Counted from the first letter of the stretch, positions 1 to 14,090 are shown. The stretch is DNA of 64,000 nucleotides from Filobasidium wieringae (GCA_001600055.1 BCIV01000019.1:62001-126000), one strand, 5' to 3'. A program made the numbers and translations. The notes: generated from the sequence alone by a model not told the origin.

Positions 1-1050
1 GAAGAGAGCGGGGAGATTGTGGATCCCTTTTTCCTCGACGATCGAACGGACCTCTGCTCGATGCATGGCGAGTAAAGTCTGTTCGTTCGGTTCGACCCCG
101 GCGGACCTCATCCCCTCCCACAATTCCCTCACAGATTCCCTATCTTCTCCCTCCGATCGGATCCTGATCAGAAAGTTCCATCCCTCCACCCCTAAAGTCC
201 CCCTCGCTCGCCGATGTTCCAACCGCTCCAACACGATCGGGTAGATATCTTCCTTATCCTCCCCCCTCTCCCCCCTCAACCCTTTCAGGACGGAAACCTC
301 CCCCTCGTCCTCCAGGTGAATCCCGTTCGCAGAAGAAAACGCCCAGATGCGGGAGACGAGTGATCTCCGGTGCCGTGGCAATTTCCTCAGCCGTCTCAAG
401 ATCATCCTCAAACACGTCCCCATCTCCTCGTTGGTAAACACTTTTGCCTGTACGGCCCTTTCCAGCGCGGCGAAAACGTCTTCAGTAAAAGGATGAACGG
501 GTTGGATGAGACTGGACAAGTAGAACCCGAACCCGCTCGCCCCGATTTTCACCCCCAGATGATGAGGTTGGAAGACGTCCCTAGCGATCCCCGGTTTGCC
601 CAGTTCGAAACACGCCCGGAAGACCGCTTCGTGCCCGTCCTTGCCCATCTCATCTGGGCTACACCAGCCAGGGTTCCCTAGAACGAATCGGAGCAGGGTC
701 TCGTGGTTGATCGTCTGCTGGGAATGGCTCAGTGCTAGCAGGGATTTCTCTATGGTCGAAAGGGACAGGGAGGGAGGGAGGGAAGAGGTCCGATCGATGG
801 ACAGTAGGAGTTGTTTGAGACGTTGATAATCGTTCGCCTCGGCTGCGAGGGTGAACTGCATGGTCTGGTCGGAAGAAGAACCGGGTGTGTTGTTTTTTGA
901 GGATGATGACGATGAGGAATCGTTGCTCTTGAAGAAGGAAGAAAAGGCGGACAGGGAAGAAGGGGTCGATGTGAAAGTCCGAGAGCGCATAGGGAAGGTC
1001 GATCGGGTTCGCCGAGCCGCAGTTTTCGGGCTCAACGAGCTGGTCGTCAT
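1..1050 (-). CDS. PPR-like mitochondrial protein, N-terminal 350 residues (runs off window)
   Basis: An uninterrupted reading frame begins at the ATG at 1050 and stays open for all 350 codons to the window edge, so the C-terminus is missing. The first 45 residues are rich in Arg, Ser and Thr and almost free of acidic residues, as in a mitochondrial targeting peptide. The rest is predicted helical. Near residues 315-335 a segment reading LWEGMRSAGVEPNEQT matches the core of a pentatricopeptide repeat (two helices, then the G-x-x-P-N/D turn). PPR proteins bind organellar RNA and act in its processing, stability or translation. The target cannot be told from this fragment. Only one repeat is clear, so the PPR call is moderate; the open frame itself is certain. 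Confidence 0.72.
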   Translation of the reverse strand, partial: MTTSSLSPKTAARRTRSTFPMRSRTFTSTPSSLSAFSSFFKSNDSSSSSSSKNNTPGSSSDQTMQFTLAAEANDYQRLKQLLLSIDRTSSLPPSLSLSTIEKSLLALSHSQQTINHETLLRFVLGNPGWCSPDEMGKDGHEAVFRACFELGKPGIARDVFQPHHLGVKIGASGFGFYLSSLIQPVHPFTEDVFAALERAVQAKVFTNEEMGTCLRMILRRLRKLPRHRRSLVSRIWAFSSANGIHLEDEGEVSVLKGLRGERGEDKEDIYPIVLERLEHRRARGTLGVEGWNFLIRIRSEGEDRESVRELWEGMRSAGVEPNEQTLLAMHRAEVRSIVEEKGIHNLPALF

Positions 1051-1581
1051 CTAACAAAGACAACAGACGTTAGAACGATGTACGGATCTTTGATCCTGAA
1101 TTGATATCGCCGCTAAACTCACGGATCTAGGACCAGCCAGTTGAAGACGATTACGACTGCTACCAGCGACCTGTTGGATGCATGCCGAGCAGCATTCCGA
1201 GCATGACCTTTGGATCGCCTTTCTCTGGGCGACGAGGTGGCTCATGCTTGCTGAATGTGTGTGCTGGCAGGAGTCCGTGAGAAGCTGCTAACTGCTAAAT
1301 CCCCAACTTACATTTCCCTGAATCTGTGCAGCTGTTCAGAATGTTGAACGGGATAATGAAACAATATGACGAACACCGCTCGACCAAACAAAAGCGCATT
1401 CCCTCCCGCTTCCGCGCTTACACGGTACCCCGGATCCGCTTTCCACCCACTTTCCCGCCCAACCACAGCAAAGACATTCGACCTCCAGTGTTTCGTTCTT
1501 AGCATTTCACCTCGACCTGCTACTCTCCAGCTTGCCACTCCCTACCCCCATTCTCTCCCACTTGCAGACGATCTAGATAAA
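1051..1581. other. Intergenic region between divergent PPR-like gene and QCR8
   Basis: No reading frame here looks coding. The region separates two divergently transcribed genes for mitochondrial proteins and must hold both promoters. The last 200 bases before QCR8 are C/T- and CA-rich, as is common in fungal 5' leaders. I see no RNA gene or clear TATA box. Confidence 0.5.
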
Positions 1582-2495
1582 ATGCGTCCTACCGCTCAAG
1601 TCGACAGTTTGATGCCTACCGGTACGTCCAGAACTTACATCAAACGGCTCATGTTGACAAGAGAGAGAGAGAGAGAGAGAGAACTGATATCTTGTGAACC
1701 TCACCGATTTTTAGGCAAGGCCTACGTGAGCACCATTTCCCTTAGGAACGGACGATAGGAAAGAGGCAGAAGAGATTGATTGAGATGTTCTACGTTTGAT
1801 AGATCGGATGGTGGGGAAACATGGGTGGACCTAAACAGAAGGGTGTCATCTCTTACAGTCAGTACCCGCCTCTCTTCATCTCGCTCTCCTGTTCTCTCGT
1901 TAACGGCTTCACGATCTTCCTCGATCCCCTCAATCACATCATCTCATGCTCTCATCCTCCATCTCCCTTTCCCAACCCCATCACACCTCCACTCTCACTC
2001 GGACAGCCGTCTCGCCAATGCGTCAACGAGCATTCAAGGGTGTCATCCACGGTTACATCTTCAACGGGTACAGTCGATTCATGAGGCAAGCTCCTTACGT
2101 CTTGTTACCCGCTTCCGTCGGTGAGTGTCCCGTCTCGTCATCGGTCGCTTGGTCGGTTGGTTGGGTGGTCGGTTGGTTGATATACCGGGGGTTCGAGAAT
2201 GGGGGAACGATGAGGCTTGGGGAATGGACGAGGAGGAAAACGACGTTCAGTTGTTCCCAGCCTTCCCTACCCCGGTCTGAGACACGGTGTGATTCGCTTT
2301 GACTGACGCATCACGTTTTGACAATAGGATACTCGATCTACGCCTGGGCCAAGGGCAAGTACGAATGGAACAACTCCAAAGAGGTACGCATCCCTCTCTT
2401 CCCACTCATCTCTCCGCGCTTCTGTACAAAAACTCATTCCAAATGTACTATCACAGGGACACCACCAGCTCCACATGGAGGCAGGGGGACATTAA
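1582..2495 (+). CDS. QCR8: Cytochrome b-c1 complex subunit 8 (QCR8)
   Basis: Ubiquinol-cytochrome c reductase subunit 8 is a small single-membrane-span subunit of respiratory complex III that contacts cytochrome b near the quinone site. Six exons join in phase: 1582-1621, 1715-1725, 1803-1857, 2007-2120, 2328-2383 and 2457-2495. The joined protein is about 105 residues, close to the family's usual 95-110. It shows the family hallmarks in order: the N-terminal MPTGKAY, then GWWGNMGGPKQKG across an exon junction, then an FNGYSRF segment before the hydrophobic span, then YAWAKGKYEWNNSK, and a short His-rich tail ending GGH. The 11-nt second exon is supported by phase and by the conserved GK-Y-x-G-WWG context. 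Intron 1 carries a GA microsatellite. Confidence 0.93.
1661..1682. repeat. (GA)11 microsatellite in QCR8 intron 1
   Basis: Eleven perfect GA units lie inside the first intron of QCR8. The tract is long for an intron of about 93 nt and is expected to vary in length between strains. Confidence 0.95.
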
Positions 2496-2915
2496 ACCTC
2501 TCCCTTCCCACCCACCCTTGGTCCCTGGGTTTGAATACTTTCTTTTCGGCTGCATTGTAGTGTGTAGGGGGAAGAGGAGAATATATCATTAGAAAATCGT
2601 TGATTGGTGGCTTTGGGCGGGTGTTAGGGGTCATAAGGTTTGGGAAAGGGAGCGGGTTCAGGGTAGCGTTGGGTGATCAGATGTCTCGGGCTGGTTTGAG
2701 GTGTTTGAGATGGAGGATGGAGTGGGGGTTGCGTTTGGGCGTGAGCGTATGACGTCGCGTTGACTTTCGATCGATCGATCACGTTCACGGTTCAGCTTGC
2801 AACTTGGTCGTGATCGTATATACATACACGTCTTCACTACTCTTCACTTCACTTCAACAGCCAACCCAATTCCCCCAGACTCTGACCCCAAAGCCTACAA
2901 CCACACCTCTGCACG
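2496..2915. other. Intergenic region downstream of QCR8
   Basis: No gene is seen. The stretch at about 2640-2760 is G/T-rich. A TATATAC sequence near 2817, about 100 bases before the ATG at 2916, is a plausible TATA element for the next gene and is followed by a C/A-rich leader. Confidence 0.45.
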
Positions 2916-3392
2916 ATGCCAACCACAATCCAACTGGACCAAATCCACAACGGCTCCACGATCCGTAAAGCCTTCCTGACCGAAGCCCTCCTCAACCTCT
3001 TCACAATCCCCCTCCTCACCCACCCCCGTCCGATCCTCTCCCTCCTCCTAAACAACCCGGCACATATCAACTCCAGTACCGTCCTCTTCGCACGACTATT
3101 CGGGGCCCTGGTCGTCGGTGGTCTCACACCCGCCCTGTTCGCCGGATTACCTAACACGAGGACGGGAATCTCTTCCCGCCCTACCGTATACGTCCTGCTG
3201 GGGATGGGGGAGGTGGGGATGATCCCGTTCTTGCTACAACAGGCGTTGGGTGGGGGTGGAAGGGCGTTGAGTCAGGGGGTCGCTTGGGCTACGTTGGGGT
3301 GTTTGGTTCCTCCGCTCCTTTGGAGGATCTACGTGCTTTTCGTCAGGCCGGATTTGATGGGGAGGTACAGGGAGGTTAATAAGGACGAATGA
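2916..3392 (+). CDS. Hypothetical multi-pass membrane protein
   Basis: A single-exon gene of 158 codons. I do not recognise the family. The protein has about four hydrophobic segments: residues 22-45 (Leu/Pro-rich), 58-80 (ending in a GGLTPALFAG turn), 92-108 and 122-142. A short charged C-terminal tail follows. There is no signal-peptide-like cleavage site, so the first hydrophobic segment probably stays in the membrane. Small fungal four-span proteins of this kind are often of unknown function. It has a plausible TATA element about 100 bases upstream and a leader without upstream ATGs in good context. Coding is supported by the clean frame and the hydrophobic periodicity. Confidence 0.7.
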   Translation: MPTTIQLDQIHNGSTIRKAFLTEALLNLFTIPLLTHPRPILSLLLNNPAHINSSTVLFARLFGALVVGGLTPALFAGLPNTRTGISSRPTVYVLLGMGEVGMIPFLLQQALGGGGRALSQGVAWATLGCLVPPLLWRIYVLFVRPDLMGRYREVNKDE

Positions 3393-3538
3393 AACTCGTC
3401 CCCATCCAGAATGACCGATAGAACGCAACGCTGGAGGATGGATGGATGTCAGGACGTGTATCCAAGAACAACTGTATCGTGCCCGCAAACAACATGATAA
3501 CCACAACAATACAACCAAACCCTCAACCCAAGCCCCGA

Positions 3539-5613
3539 TCATCTCCACCCCTCAAACCCATCCGGTAATCTCCTACTCTCCTCCGAAGCCCGTCGGATGG
3601 CCCAAGTCATCTCGTACGTCCTCACAGCTGTCCGATCCATCAAATTCCCAAAATCCCGAAAGCTCCCCATCAACCCCCCCCCGCTTCCCGCGCAACATGA
3701 AAGCAGGCAGAGAACCACTCACCATCCTCATAAGAACTCAACAACAGCTCACTAGCTTTTCCCTTGCCTTGCACCGCGTCGCAGAAAGCGACAATCTCGT
3801 GCTTGAACGCATCGTCTTCGTGGAACGTATGAACCTCCTCAGCATCGGAACCTGGACGACGAACGTATAATGTCGGTCGGTTGTCTGTTGGGTGACAGGG
3901 AGGGTTCGTTGGGTCGGATCGGTTCGTGTTTACATGGTGGTCCCGTATTGAGGACTCACACGGATCGTTCAGACGTAATTGATACCCATCCGCGACTATC
4001 GTCCAACCCTTCGTCAAACACCTAAATCGAGTCACTCGACAAGAAGAGATGACTCACAAACAGTGATCTCCGTAGAGAACTCCGTCCCTTGTAAAGCCAC
4101 CCCATGCTCCAAATGCCCAATCGCACCCGATTCGTATTTCCTACACACACACCGTCGAAGCGTGTACACGTTCAACCGATCTGGACGTGCATGGAGCTGA
4201 GACGTTGGGAGGGACTGACCATTGGGCGGAAGTGAATCGAGGGATCCGGTCGTTCTCCGGGATCAAGCTTTCATTCACTGACATCTACCCTTCCCCGTCC
4301 GAATCAGGGAACCCATCTTGACACCCGTTCACCACGGCGCTCACCTTGCTCAACTTCCCGGGCTTTTCGTACCACTCGACACTCTGCGCGGAGATCGAAT
4401 CCAATCGAACTTCACCCCCAAAGTAACGGGATAGATCGACAAAGTGGGCTGTGCTCGAAGACGGGTTGTGATAAAGGGCGTCGTATCAAGGGTGAGGCGC
4501 GGGAGGGGAGAGACGTACTGGCTTGTTCTACTATAGGACCGCAATCGATCGATTTGTTCCACCATGCTGGCTATAGATTTCGTTTGATCAGTCCATAGGC
4601 AATACCTCGGTAGCTATGCCAGCTTACCTTGGCGCTATATTCATAAGCTTCGAGATGTAATCGTGCTTAAACACGAGTAAAGACGATGTGAGAGACGACT
4701 GGACGAGCTTACCCATGACATATCTCGCACTGGTCATCATCACTTCCAGACCGTTTTCTTTGATGATGTCTTTCATCTTCTGTACGGCCTATAGACGAAT
4801 CGATCATCAACGACAGTGACGAGGCACCCGACGATCTCGAGGGACAGACCTTGGAATACCTAAGCATATAGGCCACCGCGACGACCCCCGTCTCCCCTGC
4901 CCTCATCTCCTCCAATACCTCCCTCACCTGCACAACTGTCCCGGTAGAGACAGGTTTCTCCAACAAGATCCCCACCCCCGGCCAAGTCTCCCTCACCTGA
5001 GTCTCCACGTTTCTTCCGGGTACCAACGTCCCCCTGAACGCAGGTGGACAGCCCACGATCACCGCATCCGGTCTGATCTGGGCTTCCCTTGCGGCCTGGA
5101 CGGAGACGAAGGATCGGGCTTGGGCGTAAGCGGGGGCGGAGGGGGATTGGGATTTCGACTGGAGGACGAGAGAGGTGCGGGTCGTAGCGGGATCGATTAT
5201 ACCGAGGACTTTGAGACGTGGACCTAGGTGGTCTTCTAGACGTTTCGAATGGCTGTGAAAGAGGTGTTCGACCGTTAACCTGTATGCCTGGGATTTGAGC
5301 GGTGATCGTTCGGGAGCTCACTTCCAAGGCTGATGATAGAGGTGAAAGAAACGGTCTTGAGCATCTCGTCAATGACGCAAAGCGAGCACATCGCTTACTC
5401 CTTCATCAGATCCGAAGTTGACTGATAACATCATGGCCCTCTATGAGCATCTCTGACCCTTCATTAAAACACATCGCACGGCTTACTGTTTCCTGCACCG
5501 ACGAACAGGACTTTGAATTCTTCTCCTTGGGAAACGAAAGACCTGATTTGTGACCTGCATGTCGAGCGGGAACGAGGCAAGTAGCTAGCAAGTCTGGGTA
5601 GAAGGATGGTCAT
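3539..5613 (-). CDS. Gfo/Idh/MocA-family NAD(P)-dependent oxidoreductase
   Basis: The family catalyses NAD(P)-linked oxidation or reduction of sugars, inositols or related alcohols. Exons read right to left from the ATG at 5613 to the TGA at 3539-3541, with roughly ten short introns. The N-terminus gives a Rossmann fold (KVLFVGAGN, followed across an intron by INFGSDEG). Then come LGIIDP, the VIVGCPP strand, and ILLEKPVS, which is the family's EKP motif holding the catalytic-region lysine. After that come the ARYVM/AYEYSAKPAWWNKS segment, GPIVEQ-THFVDLSRYFGG, and a C-terminal substrate domain with ADGYQLRL and TLYVRRPG. The same organisation occurs in a fungal subfamily of about 400 residues. 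The start was chosen as the first ATG before the Rossmann fold; residues 1-30 could be a targeting peptide. The gene is divergent from an SDR gene. The substrate cannot be assigned from sequence. Confidence 0.85.
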
Positions 5614-6325
5614 GGTACTACTGTTGATGAGTTCTCCTTTGCTTGTATGGTAGATTTATCGAGGCTACATCTTCTCGTTTGTAGTGTTTAGCATGTTAGA
5701 TGATGATGGTTGACTGTTGTCCGAACATGGCTCTATGATGATTTGGAACGCTTGAACCTCACTACTCTGGCTGCTAGCTACTACTGGCTACTGGTGCATA
5801 TAGGAACACCCACCACGTACAGAACCGCAAACACACGTACTGGACCAAATGTACCAGATGAATCCATCATATATCGTTTTCATGATATGAGCGGACATCC
5901 TCTTACTGCTCACTACCTTACCAACTCAGACTACAGCGACATCACAACCTGCGCTCAATCGGTCGTTGTTCCGGGATGGATAGAGGGAGCCATCAATTAT
6001 CGACCGTGGGAATGACAACATGAGCCCCAACATGTTGGCATTCGAGGTATATTCAGCTTTCAGGAATCTGAATCTGAACCTTGACCAGCTGTTTCACGGT
6101 GTGACCCCATCTCACACAGGCGCATATGCGTCTGGACGACTGTCGTCCGGTACCGGTAATGCTCCGAACCCGAAATTCGACCGCAACGTTTTGTCGTATA
6201 GTTACGATAAGACCCGACTCGTCAACCGAAATTCAGCTTTGAATACCTGTTTCTGCCCGGATTGCTACTTGCTACTTGCCCACTTGCACTTCTCATAACA
6301 CACTCTCTAGCATACACCAGTCGAC
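5614..6325. other. Shared divergent promoter of two oxidoreductase genes
   Basis: This 712-base interval lies between the start codons of the Gfo/Idh/MocA gene (minus) and the SDR gene (plus). Two plus-strand open frames of about 100 codons (5710-6015 and 6020-6298) show no family features and no splice context, so I treat them as chance. I see no clear operator. Confidence 0.5.
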
Positions 6326-7687
6326 ATGAGCTCTACAGCCCTCGCCGAATCTATCGCAGACGGATCTGCTCTCGAGGTATCAAACCTCTTCAACGTGGAT
6401 GGATGGGTAGCGGTCGGTAAGTCATTTGCCGTCGTTCCGAGTCACAAACAGGTCTCATTCCAAGAACGTCGCGATACTATAGTGACTGGAGGAGGGACCG
6501 GTCTGGGACTCGTCACTGCGACCACCTTGGCAAGAAACGGATGTACGGTCTATATCACCGGTCGACGTGGAGACGTCTTGGAGAAAGCTGCCAAGAGCAT
6601 TCAACCTAAGAACGGGAAGGGAAAAGTCGTTGCTATTCAGGCCGATGTTTCTACCAAGGAAGGAATCAACAGTGGGTCGGAGTTAGTATGATCAGCTGGG
6701 TGATGTGTGCTAAACTTTGAGCGATAGAATTGCAGAGCGCTGTCGCTGAGAAGGAAAAGTACATCAACTTGCTGGTCAACAGTGAGTGTATTTGCTTACT
6801 CCACCCCAAACAATGACGAGACTGATAGCAATACTTGTCAAGACCATGGTGTCTCGATGGATGCTGCCGATATCGTAAGTAGTGCATATCCTTCATTTAT
6901 GACACGTCCATTTATACATTGTCTCGTCTACCTATAGAACGCATGCGAGCAAACCCCCGAAGGCTTGTCCAAGAAGATGTTCGAGGAGGAATCTTTCGAA
7001 ACCTGGTCAGTATCACCCAGAACACCTATCCTAAACGATCGCGCTCACTTTTATGGCTCGATCCAGGTTGGACACTTACAAGATCAACACCGCTTCCTAC
7101 CATTTCACCGCCTTTGCCTTCCTCCCTCTCCTCTGCGCCGCCAAATCTATCGGAGGAGCACCCGAACCGGGTAACATCATCACCATCGCTTCCATGTCCG
7201 GAATCACGCTTACCTCTCAACGAGGCCAATTCAACTACAACGCCTCCAAGGCCGCCACCATCTCCCTCGCTCTGCAGCAGGCTACCGAGTTTGCCAGGAG
7301 AAACTTGGGGGTCAGAGTGAACATCATCAACCCTGGGTATTTCCCTTCCGGAATGACTACCATCGAAACCAAGGATGACCAGAGCAAAGAGGAACTGTTC
7401 AAGCATTTCCAGAAGGATTGGGGCGTACCTTTCGGTCGACCTGGAAATGCCGTCGATTATGCTCAAACCATCCTATCGATCGCTCGAGTACGTTGAGAAG
7501 GAACGACTACAAGGAACGTGTGAGACTGATGAGATCGCTTTGGTAGAACCAATACATGACTGGAGCTCAGATCACTATCGATGGCGGTTGGCTATTAGAG
7601 ATGGGTAAGTTTGAGTTCGAGTCGTCAGAAGAAAAAAAAGGACGAGGTAGCTCATCATCCTGCATATACCGTACTACAGCCTTTTAG
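6326..7687 (+). CDS. Short-chain dehydrogenase/reductase (SDR)
   Basis: A classical SDR of about 285 residues, spliced from eight exons. The cofactor site TGGGTGLG (TGxxxGxG) is formed across the first intron. Next come the LLVNNHG motif, where His replaces the usual Ala of NNAG, then the catalytic Ser in IASMSG and the catalytic YxxxK in NYNASKAA. After that come NIINPGYFPSGM and the C-terminal ITIDGGW. The last exon is tiny and encodes only Ala-Phe-stop after an intron ending at about 7679. SDRs of this subtype are annotated as 3-oxoacyl-ACP reductase-like or polyol dehydrogenases; the substrate is unknown. The protein is probably cytosolic because no targeting signal is seen. It is divergent from another NAD(P)-dependent oxidoreductase, so a shared pathway is possible but inferred. 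Confidence 0.88.
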
Positions 7688-8778
7688 ATATGACGACAGG
7701 AAACTTGGCATAGAAGACGGAATGACTTGAGATCAGTTGTAACGACTCATGGAAATCGCATGCATGATAATGGTTTGACGTTACTTTTGGGCTTGAAGCT
7801 TGCTTGGGCATCAGCTTGTTACTCACAGCATCAGGTTGTGCAATTCCGGTAGGTCGTTGCCGCCTGATTTATAGCGATACAAAGGTCCATTTAGAACCTA
7901 GCTTGGCTGGCATGTGACTTGACCACTGGTCAGAACAAGGTAAACTGGTACTGCAGCAAGTCAATATTGAACACCCTCATGATCGCGATCATATTTGCGG
8001 GCGCACTTTTCGAGACTTTCGGTACCCACCCTTCCAACAGACCCAGTCGGGATGAGTGATAACTTCTGGCAGAAACGAGGATTCGCAATCTACGGCAAAG
8101 AACTGCTGCGAGATCGGAAGAAACTGCCGATCGGCAGACGTTGTTTACGGCATGAGAACGTGTCGAAATACAACGATTCCAGCGATGAGGGCTGGAATTG
8201 AATAGGGGTATCGATCTGACATACCGTCTGTTTTTGCTCAGTAAGAGAGTGACAGACGTATGAAACACGGTCAGTACATCCCTTCCCGAACGGATTCGTG
8301 GTGGTGCTCTCGGCATCAATATCTGTTCCAGATGTATAGAATCCTTATCTGTCGGCCGCCCCCCGCAGCGGACTATACTGGAACGAGCGCGAGCGAAAGC
8401 TGACGAATCTTTGCTAAATCGCTAAGAACCAGATTTTACGGAATCATCCGTTAGCCACAGTCTGTAGCTTGCGTATCCAGAGCTCCCCTCTCTCTCTCAG
8501 CTTATGCCCAGGCATGTCTGACATACTGGAACGCCTTCGGCAAGCTACGGCGGATTGGCAAGACGAGGAGGATCACGTAGTTGTTTTCTGGTATGACTTG
8601 CACGTTCGAAACTCCCTGATATATATGCTCAGTCATGGGAGCGGTCTGTTACTCAAAAGGGACCCACGGAAAAAGCGAGAGCTCCCTCGGGCCTGACGAC
8701 CAATTAGTAATCATGTAAGTCACCTATAAACCCCCAACTATTCATCACCCTAGGTTTCATCTTGGATCTCGTAGAAAC
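7688..8778. other. 1.1 kb intergenic region, nothing recognised
   Basis: Frames on both strands are short or lack any family feature. The region holds several near-palindromic stretches but no terminal repeats, RNA gene or coding signal that I can support. Confidence 0.4.
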
Positions 8779-11132
8779 ATGCGAGTCAATTCCCAGCGGG
8801 TGTATATTCTCGGAATCGGATTCGTCATTTCGATTCTACCTTTGGCTCAAGGAACTCCTTCGAATGCGATCACAACTCCAGGGAAGGAAAGTAATGTAAA
8901 CATATTGGTATGGCGGCATGAGGGAATGCGGGAAGACCAAGAGGACAATCAAGAGCATGAAGAGCGCGATCAGCACGGAAACCAGAATCACGACGAAGCA
9001 TCCGGAGTGGTCGCACATGGAATACCAAACAAATCCCACATCCACCTTCTTGGCGATTACAAGCTTTCATCCCTGATATCGGCCCCAACGAAACTTTTGT
9101 AACTTCACTGTCTCCCGGTGGGCACGCGATGAGTCATCACCACGACGCTCCCAAACTAGAACTAGACGAGGCTTCTATATCATATTGGCATGGTCCTCCT
9201 CCTCTCTCTTACCTGTATTACGATTGGATATTGACGCAGGAAGAACGAGTTTATATGACAAGAATGGGGTTGTCTCCTTACGGAAACGCTACTACGGAGA
9301 TGTCTACGCTGAATGAGACTGCGCTGAAGGAGTGGCAAATATCCGAGATGGGACAACAAGGGAATGTAATGGATTGGGATGGTGGAGAACATAAGTTGCT
9401 CTTGATCTTCCATGTAGCTACGCTCAGTGGGGCGTACTTTTTCGTGCTGCCCATCGTATTGGCATTTTGAACGGTGGGGTATCACAGTGAGACAACTGTA
9501 ACGATGAAAATCGGACTGGTCGTGCTACTGGTTCTTGGTTGGTTGGTTGACTGGGATCAGTTATCGGCGCAGAACGCCTCAGTTGTGAGTGTCTGGAATA
9601 CATGCCGACAGTCCCATCGAGACATTGAATGAGCAGAGTTTATTACCAGGTATCGTGGTCATCGTCACAACGCCATTGGCAACTTGATTGTGTTCACAAC
9701 AATTGCGCTCATGGCGGTGGACACTTCGGTTACCATACGTCGATTCTTAAGATGTCGTTCATCTCGCAAGATGACAAGTTCTGATGAGCGGATCGCCCTT
9801 AACACCATCGACGAAGATCTGGAAGAGGAGTTTACTCCGGAAGGCACTGTGAACCGGTCTAGGATGTCAAATAGCTTAACGCGTCACTCGCTCGTATCCA
9901 ATGCAAGTGATACGACTCTGCATAATTCCTCTTCTCCACCTATACGAGGGTCTGGGGATGACGATTACCTCAAGTTACGCCGCACGTCTGGAGAATCCTT
10001 CGAGCAATTGCGTATTGCTGCCAGCCCACTTGACATCGATCGCTCGGTCAGTTCGTTGTCCTCGTATGCCTATCGAATGGCTCTCTACCTCATGAGTCGA
10101 TTCATGGTGATCGGAGGATTTGTCGCCTGGAGTTCAGGCATAATCATATACACTGGAATTGGGCGCGAAGGGTACATATCCACCTTGCTAGCTCACTTGA
10201 TCAAAGGGAGCATCTTCTTTTGGTACGGGATCCTCAGTTTCAGTCGGTACCTCGGAGCTTGGTCGGAATATGGCTGGGCCTGGAACGCTCGATCGGCGCA
10301 CAAACAGAAATTTAAAGTACCTTCTGCGGAATTTGTAGAGAGCGCCGTCATCTTTGCCTATGGGATCAGTAATACTTGGCTAGAAAGGATCGGAGCCCAA
10401 CCTGATTCCCCCTACACGCTGAGACAGGTTCAGCACATCAGTATCGCCATCATGTTCTGGTTCGCCGGGTTGATAGGGATGTGGCTGGAAAGTAAATCGA
10501 TCAGAAGGTTCCTGACGACTGGTTCCGTTGGGGTTCAGCCACACCTCGAACAACCGAGATCGTACGGGTCGAGCTTCAATCCCTTTCCTAGCGCTTGTTA
10601 TCGGGGTGGTAAGTGATTCCGTTTGTTCAAGTGCGGCGCGAAGTTAACTCGCCTTCGAACTTCTTTTTGTAGTTGGGTATCGCCATGTCAGCCCACCATC
10701 AGAACTACGTTTATCAAGTAACCATACACGCTCTCTGGGGTTACTTACTAGCTGGTTTCTCACTCTTCCGCTTGTTGACGTACTTCTTCCTCTGGCTCAA
10801 TCCACCAACCGATTCTGTCATGCCTTCTCGTCCTCCTACAGAGGCTGTCGGATCCTGGTTCCTCGCTTGTGGAGGGATTGTTTTCATCCTGAGCGACGAG
10901 GAAATTTCGATTGCGGCCATGAGGCATGGGTTTGACGATCGGATGGCCGTCCTGAACTTCGTAAGCTCTTCGTCTAGTCATGACAGTTGGTCACATACTG
11001 AACACAGAGCAAGTTCAGACCGCTGCTCTAGTTTGCTTCGCCTTCTCTTGGGTATTAGTGGTGATGACTCTCAAAGGCTGGGGCAAGCAGCGCGTTACTC
11101 TGAATGTGATGCCCACAGTTACGAGCGCTTGA
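8779..11132 (+). pseudogene. YTP1: YTP1-family membrane protein gene with an in-frame stop and a frameshift
   Basis: The protein begins with a signal peptide (ending near Ala-Gln-Gly at residue 25) and has the DUF2427 plus Ytp1 domain arrangement of fungal multi-span Ytp1 proteins. Recognisable blocks include HKLLLIFHVATLSGAYFF, AHLIKGSIFFWYGILSFSRY, GWAWN, VESAVIFAYGISN, NPFP, SAHHQNYVYQVTIHALWG and a last span ending in VTSA-stop at 11132. Two lesions are visible. First, a TGA at 9468-9470 interrupts an otherwise continuous frame between the first two membrane spans. Second, at about 10590 the frame shifts by +1: NPFP lies in one frame and the expected ALVIGV continues in another, as if one A had been added. 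A splice phase near 9590-9660 also does not fit. The gene may be dead, or the reads may carry errors. Exon limits before 9100 are uncertain. Confidence 0.75.
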
Positions 11133-11629
11133 CTGCTGTTTAGCGTTTGTAACTGAAACGATAATCTCTATAGGATATGGTCATACTCATGAAGTACAAC
11201 ATAATCGTATTTCGCACGGAATGTCGTCGATTTGTGTTAAGAGACCGGACAAACGACAAGTCTGAAGCAAGCGAAAGAGAGGAGAAGAGAGATCAGTCGG
11301 GAGGAAGTCGAGGGGGGAGGGCACAAAGATTCCGTAAGGATAATCGTGCTCGAGACACACCTTTTACATGATCCCCGCGGTCGTCCTAGATACTCGAAAG
11401 TGGATGCGTTTCATTTTGCCGCAACGCCGCAAACACACCTGTCACGCCACGACGAAGCCCTCTGCTCACCGAACAAGTCTGAACGTCTGGACTTTCACAA
11501 AACAGTGCAAGGAATCGTACAAACAGATTGGAAACTCATTTATTATCGTGTCGTAAGATACAAAACTCTCAAATTAGAATCGTAACATTTTGCTGGACCA
11601 GTCCACAACAGAAGTGTCGTGCGAGTGGC
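11133..11629. other. Intergenic region between convergent YTP1-like gene and HSP70
   Basis: This 3'-to-3' interval holds no convincing gene. It should contain both polyadenylation regions. I see no clear RNA gene or repeat. Confidence 0.45.
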
Positions 11630-13931
<2,302 letters not shown>

Positions 13932-14080
13932 TTTGTTCTAGTTTTTGTTTGAAGGGTGTTTTGTAAAGTGTTGTGGGGGTGTCACTTGTGTGTATGTGGT
14001 TGTGTCTGAATAAACTAGACGAGTATGGAGGAAAGGAGATTTCTTGCTGGAGTCGAATGAATATGAGCGTGAACCTGTCG

Positions 14081-14090
14081 TATCTTATAA
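14081..14090 (-). promoter_or_regulatory. TATA box of HSP70
   Basis: On the minus strand the sequence reads TTATAAGATA, a good TATA element about 150 bases upstream of the HSP70 ATG, with a pyrimidine/A-rich leader between. Position and strand fit a strongly inducible fungal promoter. Confidence 0.6.

Noticed and set aside
1663..1937. Minus-strand open frame overlapping QCR8 exons (1937-1722)
   Set aside because: Runs through QCR8 intron and exon sequence; QCR8 is certain on the other strand.
5710..6298. Two plus-strand frames of about 100 codons between the oxidoreductase genes
   Set aside because: No homology-like features, no introns and no codon bias. They sit in the shared promoter.
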